Shown piece after piece: positions 36,131 to 47,083 of a stretch of DNA of 64,000 bases (position 1 is its first letter; each line of letters begins with the position of its first letter). A model generated the notes under the pieces. That model made no database searches. It worked only from the letters and a program-made list of their open reading frames with translations, and was not told the DNA's origin. The stretch is taken from the NCBI GenBank assembly GCA_033064195.1, contig JARBJD010000185.1:82637-146636 (forward strand), read 5' to 3'. A program made the position numbers and the translations under genes. This DNA is from Blattamonas nauphoetae (taxonomy: Eukaryota; Preaxostyla; Oxymonadida).

Positions 36131-36850
36131 TGACAAAGGAAGAGGTAGATGACCCACAGGAAGGACGAGAGGTCGGATTCAGACGAGTGCGACGAAACGA
36201 AGGATCTGTCTGTGGCTAAACTGACAGAAGCAGAAGGGAACAGCCCACATCTGTTCTTTCACTTCAAATAGAAGACCGAGGACGGAGTGAACGGAAAAGA
36301 TTGGGGTGAATGACAAAGAAGGAAGAAACATCGAAGAATCTGCCAGAGAACGCCAATAGGAAAGTGAGTATCATTCCAAACACCTTCCAAGCATCTGCGA
36401 TTATCACCAAGCTCGTCCACTCGTTCGAAAATGGTCAGCCCACCACCTTTTAGCATGGAGAGAGCACACTAACCTGATTCAGAAGATGAAGAAGACCAAA
36501 CAGGAGCAAAGATCCAGATGAATACTTGGAATATACTGATTGCACATCATCTCCTCATTGATGCACCAACACGCCTTTGATCTGTTGCGTTGGTTTTCCC
36601 CTCCATTCCAATTTATTTGTTCAGCTTGTTGAGAAGAGATGATGTAACTGCATGAAAGAGGACCTAGAGAGAGGATAATGATCCACAAAAGCAATTGTAG
36701 AGAGAAATATGAGGAGTCAAAAACATAACTTGACGATTTAGTCGATCCACATCATGGATAACGATTCATTTAGTAAATCTGGACATGAATACAAGCTCTT
36801 TTGTCATTTTCTTGTTCATTTCATGTAATTTAAGCAATAACAGAGATCTG
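36131..36850. other. 3' part of the first hAT element, no gene seen
   Basis: AT-rich sequence without convincing coding frames, leading into the subterminal region. GATCTGACCC near 36845 is an inverted variant of the GGTCTGATC word repeated in the second hAT element. Confidence 0.4.
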
Positions 36851-36910
36851 ACCCTTTGAATAATTATGGAGTGACACTGACCGGCACTTTTGGCCGGTCA
36901 GCCATGCCTA
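36850..36910 (-). repeat. right terminal repeat of the first hAT element
   Basis: Reads TGACCGGCACTTTTGGCCGG inward of TCAGCCATGCCTA. It matches the inverted left end of the 49394-54791 element, where AAAAGTCCCGG stands instead of AAAAGTGCCGG. Confidence 0.8.
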
Positions 36911-36980
36911 GGCATATCACGTTGGTCAATTTCGAACTGAACATCTTTCCCATTCGATTCCTTCTCCTGGTTGAGTTTTG

Positions 36981-37988
36981 ATGTGGAATGGGCCGGAATC
37001 AGTTGGACCCATACTCGTTGACGTAAAGAGAACCCATCAACATCCATCTTCTCATTCACCTCCTCCAAATTCCCAACAGTTAAATGGCTTTGCCTGTGAT
37101 CCACCAGATCTCCCGAAATCACGTGACAATCCAAAAATGTTCCCACCAACAAACGAAATCCATTCTCGTCTGTCATGGTTCTACAGAAAAGCCAGCACTG
37201 ATGGCTTTATCTCAAGCGATACAGTCAAGAAGGGACTTGAACAATTTGGGGTCTTTATTTCCTCCCGACAAGCCGAATTTCTCCTCCAAGAAATGGCAGA
37301 CAAAAAAGGAGTTGTAACGGAGTCACTTTTTGTGAACCAACTCGCATTGTACCTGGAAAGCTTTGTGGGAGAGAACCCACGCCCATATGCGACTCAGATC
37401 CATCTAGATGACGAAACAAGGAAAAGTCAACTTTCATCATTCTACGCTGGGGCGATCACGGATGGATTTATTGATGTCGATGAAGTCCATCGTGCACTTG
37501 GGCTGTTCGGTGTTGTTTGCAATCGAAGACAAGCAAAGCGGGTCCTTGTTGAGATGGCGGGCCGCGAGAAAAGGATCACACAGCATAGCTTTATCTATGA
37601 GATTTTGGGATTTGTTGATACACTTCCACTGATCCTATCCCATCTTTCTCTCCCTTCTCCATCACAAACATCTCCAACCCTGTCGAAATCGCTCTCTTCA
37701 CCATCGATCCATCCCGTCTCACTTCCCTTCCCCAGTATTGATGGGAATCTGTCACCCAATGGACTACGGATTGAAGAAGAGGAATATTTGAGTAATCTTT
37801 ATGCAGAATCGTCCAAACGTGGAACTTTAAGCTCAGAAGACCTCGCGAGGATCTGCTCCCACTTTAACTGTTGGGTTTCATCAGATGAAGCACGGAATCT
37901 CCTTCGAAAAGTGGCAGGGCGGGAACGCATGATCACACAAGAGAGATTTGTTTCGATTGTTGGCAAGTACATTCAGAACCACCGATGA
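36981..37988 (+). CDS. EF-hand-like protein with three degenerate repeats
   Basis: A 335-aa frame from ATG 36981, beginning only 70 bp after the hAT element. Three similar ~60-residue modules occur at about residues 55-120, 135-200 and 262-330. Each has a helix, a loop, a helix, and a closing AGRExxITQxxFV-type segment: STDGFISSDTVKKGLEQFG, ITDGFIDVDEVHRALGLFG and SSKRGTLSSEDLARI. The loops keep the DGFI and acidic end positions of EF-hands but lack most calcium ligands, so calcium binding is doubtful. A Ser/Pro linker separates modules two and three. A lost upstream exon is possible because the transposon sits at the 5' side. Confidence 0.6.
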   Translation: MWNGPESVGPILVDVKRTHQHPSSHSPPPNSQQLNGFACDPPDLPKSRDNPKMFPPTNEIHSRLSWFYRKASTDGFISSDTVKKGLEQFGVFISSRQAEFLLQEMADKKGVVTESLFVNQLALYLESFVGENPRPYATQIHLDDETRKSQLSSFYAGAITDGFIDVDEVHRALGLFGVVCNRRQAKRVLVEMAGREKRITQHSFIYEILGFVDTLPLILSHLSLPSPSQTSPTLSKSLSSPSIHPVSLPFPSIDGNLSPNGLRIEEEEYLSNLYAESSKRGTLSSEDLARICSHFNCWVSSDEARNLLRKVAGRERMITQERFVSIVGKYIQNHR

Positions 37989-38259
37989 TTCTCCCATCTT
38001 CTTTTTTATTCGATTCATATGTTTCTTGGGATATTCCCAACTGTTTTGCCTTTTTATTCCAGCTCATTTTGCTACCTTCTTTTCTTTTTGATCTTTGTAC
38101 ATACTTTTCATCTTCATTTCTCACAAAGGTCATCTCGATTGATACTCTTTATTCAACCACTGAACAAAGGTTATCACACAGATATTCGTCTGAATAAGGT
38201 TCATTCGTTCTGTTCTTGAACGGACCCATAACTATTGATATTTTCCTGATAAACTATCA
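37989..38259. other. short intergenic region
   Basis: T-rich, no gene seen. Confidence 0.4.
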
Positions 38260-39330
38260 ATGACTACGTTAGACTCTAATATGGACACTGTTCTTGAAAC
38301 TTCCTCCCCTGATATCTCTTGGCAAGCTTTTACCATTTGTACAGACTCTTCTACTTTCCTGAATTGGAGCGAAGAAGAACTTGAATCTGAAGAAGAAAAA
38401 GCTATTCTCTTTCGATCTCTCGTTGCCACATTGAAGTTACAGCCAGCACTTGATGCCTCTCTGGAAGCTAAAGCCTTGAAATTTCTCAAATCTGTGAATC
38501 ATTACTTTCAAGTTGAAGTAGATGCTTTTCTCGGCAGCTTTGGGCGAACTACTGATCTTTCTTCGACAGCTTTCGTACAGTCCATTGTGGTACTCATTTC
38601 CACACCCAATCAGGCAATCACCACAGCAGTAATGAAGATGCTCAGAGATATACTCACAAACGGTTCAACAAAAGTCCTTCTTGCCCTCGTCAAAAATGAT
38701 CTGATCCCTCAACTCATCAACACTCTGAACCCACAATCTATCTCCTTGACAGCAGTCGAGGATACCCACATCAATCTCATTTCTTACATCGTCAGCTCCC
38801 TCTTTCTGATAACTCCAAGTGGTCTCGTGCTCCTTCAAATTACGGGCCGCGATGAACAACAACATGTTTATGAGACAGTTTTCAAGCAAGTTCTCGCACC
38901 TTCTGAGAAGTACATTTGCCATTTGTGCGTCAACCGCTATTCGATCATCGATGGTGACCAATCCTATACTTTTCTGACACTTCTCCCCCAACTCCTCGAA
39001 ATATGTCCATACTACCAACCAACGATGGATTTGGTCCTGAATATGCCAGTCGTTCTCACGATCCCAAGTTGTCTGACATTCGTCGAAAATGACAACTCAA
39101 TCTGGATTTTTCTTTATAACATGAACAATTCTCAGCGGGAATGGAACGAAACAATGAGAGAAGAGCAACAGATGGGGAAGATAGTGCTTCGAATGTTGAG
39201 AATGGAGGGCGTCGAAGATGTGACTGAACAAAGGCTGCTCAACGACGACAACACCTTCATTGGAAGACTGATTGTTGCCGAATCGAAAGAATTGAACAAC
39301 CAGCAGGGCATGAACGTTCAGAAACGATAG
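38260..39330 (+). CDS. helical-repeat protein of a lineage-expanded family (intact copy)
   Basis: A 356-aa frame from ATG 38260, TAG stop. All-helical pattern with armadillo/HEAT-like periodicity. Characteristic words are FLNWSEEELESEEEKA, LVATLKLQPALD, AFVQSIVVLIS, LIPQLINTLNP, LCVNRYSIIDGDQS, YYQPTMD, TIPSCLTF and ELNNQQGMN. I remember this as a very large multicopy family in oxymonad genomes, without known function. It is the only intact one of four copies here (others at 41189, 43177 and 44304). Confidence 0.7.
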   Translation: MTTLDSNMDTVLETSSPDISWQAFTICTDSSTFLNWSEEELESEEEKAILFRSLVATLKLQPALDASLEAKALKFLKSVNHYFQVEVDAFLGSFGRTTDLSSTAFVQSIVVLISTPNQAITTAVMKMLRDILTNGSTKVLLALVKNDLIPQLINTLNPQSISLTAVEDTHINLISYIVSSLFLITPSGLVLLQITGRDEQQHVYETVFKQVLAPSEKYICHLCVNRYSIIDGDQSYTFLTLLPQLLEICPYYQPTMDLVLNMPVVLTIPSCLTFVENDNSIWIFLYNMNNSQREWNETMREEQQMGKIVLRMLRMEGVEDVTEQRLLNDDNTFIGRLIVAESKELNNQQGMNVQKR

Positions 39331-39339
39331 TAGACTCGG

Positions 39340-39735
39340 ACAAGAACCAGCCACTGTTTTGCACTAATTCTGTCTTCTTTTGGACAACCTACCTTGTTTA
39401 TTTGTGATCTTTGTCAGCTCTGGCACCAACTCATCATTTGCCAGTGCGAATTTGCTTTTCCCCCAGTCTCCCTCCGTCGTCGCCACACTCTCCTTCCTAT
39501 CCTCCCTCTCATCTCCAATTGAACCCGTCCATCCTCGCCATTCCTCGCTGTTTGTGGCGACATCATTGTTTCCTGATTGCTCGACGAAATCATCCTCTCT
39601 TCATGATTCGTTCCGATCATGAAATGGGATTTCGGAAACACTCCCACGTCGACGATGATCTTGGACGATTTGGGAAGACGGAAGAACGAAAATGCTTCTT
39701 GATGCAGATCAGCCACTTCCTGTTGACTCTCCACT
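39340..39735 (+). repeat. conserved 3' flank of the helical-repeat gene, copy 1
   Basis: The sequence after the stop recurs after copy 2 (42225-42610) and partly after copy 3 (43305-43460). Shared words include TCTTCTTTTGGACA, CAGTCTCCCTC and, nearer the end, GTTTGTGGCGAC, ATTGTTTCCTGATTGCTCGA and GATGATCTTGGACGATTTGG. The duplicated unit is therefore longer than the coding region. Confidence 0.8.
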
Positions 39736-41188
39736 CGACCAGAGATGCCGAACCAATCTGTCTTTGTGACAACTGTTGTGCATCACCTGTGCCCCGTGGA
39801 GTGTTGTGGACTCTCTCCCGTTTTGTCTTGTAGGATTTGTCTCTTGGATGAACTTGCGTGTTGCTTGGAATGAACACGACACAATCGTTGCCCGCGTCGT
39901 TCAACCAGCCGACCCTCTCATCCACCCTTCGTCTGCCAACCACGCTTGGATGGACACTCGAGACCAAGGGATTGAATTTGTGGGCCTTCCTTCCGACACC
40001 CTCCTCCTGTGTGTGCAGTCTCAACGAGGCCAGAAGTTCGTAAATCATCGCAAGGATCCCAAGACTGGACAACTTGATCTCCGCAATGCTCGCCTCGACT
40101 GTCTTCCTCCTTCGCTTTCTTTGACTCATCGTCGTGTTGATCACCATTCTCAACTCTCACCTTCATTTCTAATTTGTCCTCAAATTGTCTCTCGCCACAC
40201 ATTCATCACAGCTCTCAGTGACTCACTCATAGTGGGTAAAGTTGCGAGCCAAGTTGTCGTTCGTCCACCCAAAGCAACTTCTTGCTGAACATATAAATCA
40301 AAAGAAGGGAAGTTGACGTGCCAGCTCGCCCAACTTCGTCACTCGCTCTTCGTCGGTCCCACTCTCCTCCCAAATCCACTCGACCGACATTAGCACTGCA
40401 ATACCAACTTCATCACTCCACGCGAGGGAGTGTTGGTGTCCTCTTCCAGTCGTCACCATCTCTGCCTGTGTTCGTCGCTTCCACTCTTCCTCAATCTCCG
40501 TGTGTGTGGAAGAATGAACGAGGACACTGCACTTTGAGAGAAGGGGGAATGACATGATGAGATTTCTGCGAGATTGATGGACATCAGCACACTTGAAAAC
40601 GAATCGGGCATCGCAATGAATCCAGCATTCGCATGAAGTGCGAGTCATGATCGGACTGTCAGCGATTCATTTTGGGAGTGCTTGTCACCTCGCTCTGGAG
40701 ACACAGACAAACCCAAAAAATGACTCTCATCTGTCAACGACAACATTCTACCAGTTAGCTGTGGACTCACCAAACAGAACGAACGAGGAGAGACAGACCT
40801 TCGAGAATGGTTGACCAAATAATGACCAGCGAAACAATCGAACACAACCACACCGTTCAGATTTGTATACCTTCTTTCCCAACACATCGGAATCAGTTTC
40901 TTCCTCCATCCGCTCCTCTTTTTTGTTTGAATATCTCCAACAGAAGTGATGGAGACCACAGCCCACCATCGTCACAATCTCACTCTGAAGACGCACAATC
41001 AACACTCCCGACATCACCAGTTCCACTTCCTCACTCTCGTCCTCGGCAGGCGATGACAGGATTCTGCCGTCGCATTCTCTGCATTCTCTGTGTGTGTTGG
41101 ATTACTGTCCACTTCTCGTTCAGCTTGATGCAGAAGACACGGTTGTGGGTTGACCATGTCAAGTCATCTCTACAAGATTCGTAAAACA
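39736..41188. other. region between copies 1 and 2, no gene recognised
   Basis: Several open frames of 80-180 codons exist but none has a recognised domain or consistent protein character. 40475-40535 (CTTCCACTCTTCC, then TCCGTGTGTGTGGA and GAACGAGGAC) recurs at 44235-44290, so pieces of this spacer were also duplicated. Confidence 0.45.
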
Positions 41189-42216
41189 ATGAACACGCTC
41201 ATCCATACCACAGACACATCATCAAACACAGCACGCTCTGATGTGTCCTCTCCTCACTTGCCACTTCCAATGGATTGCTCACCGTTCCTGAATTGGGATG
41301 AAAATCGACTTCGATCTACAGCGGAATGGACAGTTGTCTTTCAGTCTCTCGTTGCCACTGTGAAGGCCCAACCAGCACTTGATGTCACGTTGGAAGCGAA
41401 AGCCGTGAGGTTTCTCAGGCACGGTGCATTATTCTCCGATGTGTCTGTGACAGACTTCATCCCTCACGTTGTGGTTCTCCTTTCAACACCCAATCAAGAC
41501 ATCACCGCAGCAGCGATGAGATGGTCGAAGGTCTCATGAATGATCGTTCAGCTGAAGTCCGACTTGCCTTCATCAAAGCTGATCTGATCCCTAAAATCAT
41601 TAATACTCTCAATCCCTTGTCTCTTTCATTCGTCGAAGCAGTCGATATCCACATCAACCTCATGACAATCATCGGAACTACAGTTTGGCTCTCAAGACCG
41701 TATCCCTTCAGGAGACTCGAAATTAAAGATAACGATGAACAACAAGCTGTTCACGAAATAGTTTTGAAGCAAGTTCTCGCACCAACCGAGAAATATCTTT
41801 ACCATTTGTGCGTCAACCGCTATTCGATCATCGATGGAGACCAATCCACGGAGTTGATGACACTTCTCGCCCAAATCCTCGAAATATCTCAATACTACCA
41901 ACCAACAATGGATTTCGTCGTGAATGTGCCTGTCTTTCTCACGATCCCAAGTTGTCTCACATTCTTCGAAGATGAAGACTCAATCTGGTGTTTTCTGGAT
42001 GGAATGAACGATACCCATCGTGAATGGAACGAAAAACGTGATGAAGAGCAACAGATATGGAAGACAGTACATCGAGTGTTGAGAATGGAGGGCATCGAAG
42101 ATGTGACTGAACAAATCAGGCTAAACGACAAAAACGGAATCGAAGGAGGATGGATTGTTGAGAATTTGATTGAATGGAACAACTTGCAGGGCATGAATCT
42201 TTCAAAACTTCGGTAG
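41189..42216 (+). pseudogene. helical-repeat family, copy 2, one-base frameshift
   Basis: Clear homologue of the 38260 gene over its whole length: MDCSPFLNWDENRL, LVATVKAQPALD, LIPKIINTLNP, NRYSIIDGDQS, LRMEGIEDVTEQ, WNNLQGMN. The frame from 41189 runs to AAAM and then stops at 41539. The rest is open in another frame from about 41521 to 42216. The family pattern at this point (AMKMLxxxL) shows one base missing next to the Met codon near 41519, a single-base deletion. No intron boundary fits there. Confidence 0.8.
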
Positions 42217-42224
42217 AAACAGAC

Positions 42225-42610
42225 AAGAACCAGCGAGCGTTTTGAACTGTTTCTTCCTTCTTTTGGACAGCAAACCCTATTTGTGTGTCATCGTTGTCGG
42301 CCCTGGCATCGCCTCATCATTAACCAGAATGAATTCACTTCTCTCCCAGCCTCCCTCTCCCGTTATTACACTCTCCCACTCCTCCGAAATCAAACCCGTC
42401 CATCCTCGCCATTCTTCGCTGTTTGTGGCGACCTCATTGTTTCCTGATTGCTCGACGAAATCGTCATCTCTTCATGATTCGTTCCGATCATGAAATGGGA
42501 TTTCAGGGACGCTCCCACATCGACGATGATCTTGGACGATTTGGGAAGACCGAAGAACCAAATGCTTCTTGATGCAGATCAGCCGCTTCCTGTTGACTCT
42601 CCCATTCGAA
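42225..42610 (+). repeat. conserved 3' flank of the helical-repeat gene, copy 2
   Basis: Parallel to 39340-39735 at an offset of about 2.9 kb; the stretch from GTTTGTGGCGAC to TGTTGACTCTCC is almost identical. Confidence 0.85.
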
Positions 42611-43176
42611 CCGAGAAGTCGAAAGAAGAGATGCCACAGAACAAGACATCGCTTCAAAACGATACCGTCTGTCCTCGTCGTCCCGCGATCGAACCCTCAC
42701 CTCGACTTTTGGATTATTTGGAGCTTGTCTTCATTTTCATCGCTCGCCCCACGCATCCACCGATTCACTCTCGATTTGTGTTGTGGACAACCAAAGCGGT
42801 TGATCCTGAGCATGGGCTACGACAGGCAGGTCCAATCCAATGCACGATTTCTCAAAAGAGACATCGGATTTGCCTGACAAATCCTGATTCTCCTGGCAAT
42901 CCATCGCAGTTCCTTGCCTCTGTTTGGAGTCCCCGTCACTCGTGTCCTCCGCTCCCCTCTCCTCCCCGACCGGCGACTTATGTTCCTGTGCGACCTCTGT
43001 CGTCTCTCCCACTCATTTGCGATCGTTGCTGAAGCGGAAGACGTGTGATCATCGCAAGTGCCCTCCAATCTGTCTCCGATCTCCACTCTTCGAACCCACC
43101 ATCTCCTCTCGCTCTCGCCAGATTTCTGCGTCTTTTGTTCAGCACAGGATGAAGAAACGAACGTTGTCTGGTTGAT
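42611..43176. other. spacer with no recognised gene
   Basis: Open frames in several phases but no domain. May contain a decayed body of copy 3, of which only the 3' end is recognisable. Confidence 0.35.
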
Positions 43177-43300
43177 GTGATTGAGGCAAAGCTTCGAAAT
43201 AACAAAAACGGATCCCATGGAAGATGGATTGTTGTCCACTCGATACAATGGAACAACCGGCAGGGCATGAACGTTTCATGGTGTGGATATTATTCGTAAA
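43177..43300 (+). pseudogene. helical-repeat family, copy 3, 3' fragment
   Basis: Encodes a tail like the others: KLRNNKNGSHGRWIV then IQWNNRQGMN, aligned with the end of copies 1 and 2. Nothing of the N-terminal two thirds is seen upstream in the same frame. It is followed by the duplicated 3' flank (43305-43460). Confidence 0.75.
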
Positions 43301-43721
43301 GAACCGCCGACCGTTTCGAACTGTTTCTGACTTCTTTTGGACAAGAAACACTGTATTTGTGAGTCTTGTGGGCTCTGCCATCATCTCATTGTTTACGGGA
43401 ACGATTGGGATTCTCTCTCGTCAGTCTCCCTCGATGATCGCCACACTCTCCTTCTCCTTCGCCGCCACTGTCGCACAGCTCACACTGCTCATTCATGGAA
43501 GGCAATACTTCGATTTGAGACACTTTGTGCATCTTGTTATCCTCTCACCCTCTCCCCTCTCTCCCTCCGCATTCTGAATCTCCCTCGCTCAACTGACACT
43601 TCTGAAAACCATTCGGATGGTTCGGAAGAAGTCGTCGCCCATTTCATGGTCGTTTTCGATCCCTGCTCCCTCACCATCCACACTCTCCACCCGCCATTCT
43701 TGTCAACTGTACCGTCCCCTC

Positions 43722-43975
43722 TGACAATGAAGCGTGGGGAGTACAACGCGCTGGATACGTCACTGCGAAGCAACATTCTGTTTGGCTCAGAGTTGGACGA
43801 GACGAGGCTGGAGCGAGTGGTGCGTGCGTGCTGCTTCGATGCGGACATGAAAGCGATGCCAGACGGACTGAACACGTTCATTGGCAAGCACGGGCGGAAA
43901 ATAAGCGGAGGGCAGAAGAAGCGGATGCGTCTGGCACGTGTGCTACTCGATTCTGATTCAGAATCAAACCCCAAG
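43722..43975 (+). pseudogene. ABC transporter (ABCC/MRP-like) nucleotide-binding domain fragment
   Basis: Encodes SLRSNILFGSELDETRL, VVRACCFDADMKAMPDG, IGKHGRKISGGQKKRMRLAR. That is the Q-loop-distal half of an ABCC-type NBD up to the signature ISGGQKKR. The Walker A motif upstream and the Walker B and H-loop downstream are absent; the frame ends at 44008 after unrelated residues. A stranded exon piece inside the duplicated array, not a working transporter. Confidence 0.85.
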
Positions 43976-44303
43976 CGAGATGGAGAAGGCAACAGCGGTA
44001 TGCGATGAGTGGTGCTTCTAGACAACCGAACATCAAAGTACCATGTCGGTTTGAGAGGGTGGTGAAAATATGGAGGGAAGGCTGGAGAGAGTCCAGATGG
44101 TGCGAGAAGAGGGGAGGGAGGAGGAGAAGGCGATCTGGATGCGAATGAAGCAACAGACGAGACAATGAGATCACTCCGCACGAGGGAGCGTTGCTGTTCT
44201 CGTCCACTCGCCTCTTTCTCTGCCTGTGTTCGTCGCTTCCACTCTTCCTTCATCTCCGTGTGTGTGGATGAAGGAACGAGGACCCTGCTTATCATCTTCC
44301 CCA

Positions 44304-44610
44304 GACTATTCTGCTTTCCTGAATTGGAGCGAAGAAGAAGAACATGGAACAGAACAAGAAAAGGCCGTTGTCTTTAGGTCTCTCATTGCCACTATGAAGT
44401 GACAGCCTACACTTGATGTCTCTTTGGAATTGAAGGCATTAAAATTTCTCGAATCTGTGAATCCGGATGATGAAGAATAAGCCAACGCTCTTCTCAGCAG
44501 CTTTGCATCAGTCTCTGACGAATCTTTGACAGGCTTCGTACAGTCCATTGTGGTGCTCATTTCATCTCACATTTGTGTCCTCACCACTGCAATAATGAAG
44601 ATACGAAACA
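44304..44610 (+). pseudogene. helical-repeat family, copy 4, 5' fragment with stops
   Basis: Reads AFLNWSEEEEHGTEQEKAVV, LIATMK-stop-QPTLD, KALKFLESVNPDDEE-stop, then FVQSIVVLIS and TAIMK. Two in-frame stops (near 44399 and 44478) and loss of everything after the first third make it a pseudogene. It is the mirror case of copy 3, which kept only its tail. Confidence 0.85.
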
Positions 44611-44639
44611 AACTCATGATAAACGAGACGAAAGAAGAC

Positions 44640-45605
44640 AGCTTGGAGAAAAGAGAGAAAAAGAAAGGAAGGCCGGAAATGAACCACCAACGTCCGAGCC
44701 AAGTGTCACAACCACAACCAGCTCGAGCGGAGAGAGGAAGGAAGACGCAGAAATGGAAAAGAGCCACAGCAGATTCAATTCTCGTTCAGAAGACGAGTAC
44801 GAAGAGTGATGGCGAGTGAAGAGCAATCGTCTGAATCGGAAGATCGGTCGGATTCCACTCCACCTCGTCCTGTCTCCCACGAACCCAGCGAAGAAGAAAA
44901 ACAACCAGAAGAGAAGCCAGACACACCCTCACAAGAATATGAGAAGAATCGATCCGTCCTTCGCCTCCTCCAGGCGAGCCAGACAGCAGCGACGATGACA
45001 TCGCCCATCCACCTTCACACGACGCGAGAGAGGAAGAGGAAGGCGAGGAGGAGCGAGATGTGATGAACAGAGAGAGGGGGACAGAGGCGGACGAGGACAG
45101 TGGAGAAGATGGGAGTGAGTGAGCTGAGTGTCCCTCCTCCTATCCCCGACTCCGACACTTCCATCCCTCCACTCATCTCCCCTCCGACGACGAGCGACCA
45201 CTCCCACAGCCAGACAAACCACGTCCAATCATCCCCCCGCTCTCTCCAAAACCAACAAAAGAGCAGGAAACGACTTGAATCACACCGACACCATCCACTC
45301 GACGAGGGAGAAGCGAGGAGGACAATTTCATCAAGTCAGAATTACAAAAGAGGAAGGCGGTTAAAGCTAGGCCTGTGTCGCCTCGTGTTGTGCCGAAGAA
45401 AGGAGAGACCGACACGTTTTCTGAGGACGACGAGGAGGATGCAGACGATGAAGGGGAAGTGCAGAGGATGAAGGAAGATTATGTTGTGTCGGTGTTTCAC
45501 CAAATAGTTTTTTTATTCTCATTCTCACTTTCTCGAGCTGGATCTTTGTTTTCACAGTTTGTGAAAGATTCTGACAACAATCGAAGAATCAAAGACGAAA
45601 TATGA
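44640..45605 (+). other. acidic/basic low-complexity coding remnants
   Basis: Consecutive open stretches in different plus-strand frames encode Glu/Ser/Arg-rich sequence (EEQSSESEDRSDSTPP, then EEKQPEEKPDTPSQEYEK, then SEDDEEDADDEGEVQRMKED). The last joins through a plausible intron (donor near 45488, acceptor CAG near 45558) to FVKDSDNNRRIKDEI and a stop at 45605. This could be a multi-exon nuclear-type acidic protein or a decayed one. I cannot assign a start or a function. Confidence 0.35.
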
Positions 45606-47065
45606 AATGGAATGACTTTGTATTTTGTATGTGGAAAAGAAATGAATAGCGATTAGAACGTCAGAAGGGCATACTGGAATCGGCTAGATTTGGGTGATTC
45701 TAAATGAATTGTTACCCGCGTATTTTCTTCTGCCACACGAGCAGAAACTCTATGTAATTTTCAGAGCGCTCATATTCTCCTTCCTTCGACATGATTAAGG
45801 TGTTTTCAGTTTTTCTGAGTCTTCATCCCATCTTTTTCTTCTGATTTCTTCTTTCAGCTATCCTCCTTCGCTCAAACTTGCATATTCCCCCAAAATTGTA
45901 CAAGTACCTCGTTCTTACACATCATTTGAAGCCGACCCCCATCGTTTGAACAGTAAATATATTCTCATCTTAATTTCCAGGTCATTCTTTCCAACAACTC
46001 AGATCCAACTACAACACTTGACATCTCAATGTTTTAGTGTGATTTCGAGTTTTTTCAACTCTTTTCCAACAGGTGTCTCATTCAGATCTGGTGATCCCGT
46101 TCTTCTCTTCTCACAGTGAACTCGCTTTTTCTGATCTGCCTCCCTCCTCTGTAGCAAACCATTAAACGTGTTGTTCCTACACATTCATGTCACAAATACG
46201 CCATTCCGACACACACAAGAAATTGCATAGAGATTCTCAATGTTTGAAGCGAGATGGACAAGAGAGGCTTTTCAAGGCTTTTTTGATGATAGATGTTTTC
46301 AATTCGCATTTCTCTCACAAATCCGATTTTTTATGTCGTTTACCACCACCTCTTTGATTTCTGAAACGTTACGAAGAAATAAATGTGAAAAAATGTCCTG
46401 ATCAAAAAAGAGCTCAATCGAACGCGATCAAAGCAAAATCTACTAAATTTAGCACTTTTCAGTCCTGAAAGCAGCTGAATGCAAATTGTGCAATTTTTGA
46501 TTTTTTGAGACGCACCATAGTGACAAGTAACATTTCATTTAGAATCACCCATTTCGACATGGTATTTGTTGAGATTGAGTCGGTAGAATTCGAGTGAAAT
46601 CTAAGATATCCTGGGAAAGGACATCAGTAAGATATAGTTGAAAACATACTCTCGGTATTCCGTTGTGTGATTCGCAAAATTCGGAGTCGAAGTTCCCATG
46701 AGTGTTCTCGAAGAGAATGATTTTATCAGAACTTTCTGAATTATGCCAGCATGCTGAGGCCAATTAACCCCTAGAGAGCTGAGTAGTGGTATAAGCGAAA
46801 TGGGAACCAAACTGGCATAGGTGATACTCCTAGGAGAATTGGAACGAGAAATCATTTTGAATCTCAGAGCCAATTGATTTTTTTTAATATGACTCATTCT
46901 AATTTCCATCTCACTTACTACTGAAAATATTGACATTTCAGAGTAGTCAATATTAGGCCGTAAATTCAAAAATAAAGGCGAAAAACGGACCTCTTGAAAA
47001 GTGTCTTTTTTGAAGCAAATTTTGAGTACTTTTAGAAAACAACGTCGATTTCTTTTTTTATTCAA
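45606..47065. other. AT-rich region before the Polinton genes
   Basis: No convincing gene. The left end of the Polinton should lie here or further left. I could not identify its terminal repeat because the right end is outside the window. Confidence 0.4.
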
Positions 47066-47083
47066 TTTTTTAATTTGTATAAA
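47066..47083 (+). promoter_or_regulatory. Polinton start motif, copy 1
   Basis: TTTTTAATTTGTATAAA abuts the ATG at 47084. Its placement directly at the start codon implies a very short leader; function as initiator/promoter is inferred from recurrence. Confidence 0.65.

Larger units (their letters stand above)
31228..36910 (+). mobile_element. hAT-type DNA transposon, non-autonomous, 5.7 kb
   Basis: The ends are inverted: TAGGCATGGCTGACCGG begins at 31228 and its reverse complement ends at 36910. The left ~100 bp (31228-31330) is nearly identical to the inverted right end of the hAT element at 49394-54791, and the right ~60 bp matches that element's left end, so both belong to one family and lie in opposite orientation. 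No transposase frame is seen. The interior carries a Glu/Lys-rich ORF, an ORF with minisatellites, and decayed helical-protein fragments. The flanks (TTTATGTT left, GGCATATC right) do not form an 8-bp duplication, so one end may have been rearranged. Confidence 0.75.

Noticed and set aside
39380-40660. Open frames in the spacer between array copies as genes
   Set aside because: Frames on both strands overlap, none has a domain, and parts are duplicated flank; I see no support for a protein.
41500-41545. Intron explaining the frame change in copy 2 of the helical-repeat gene
   Set aside because: The two frames overlap by a few codons within a conserved segment; one missing base explains it and no GT-AG pair fits.
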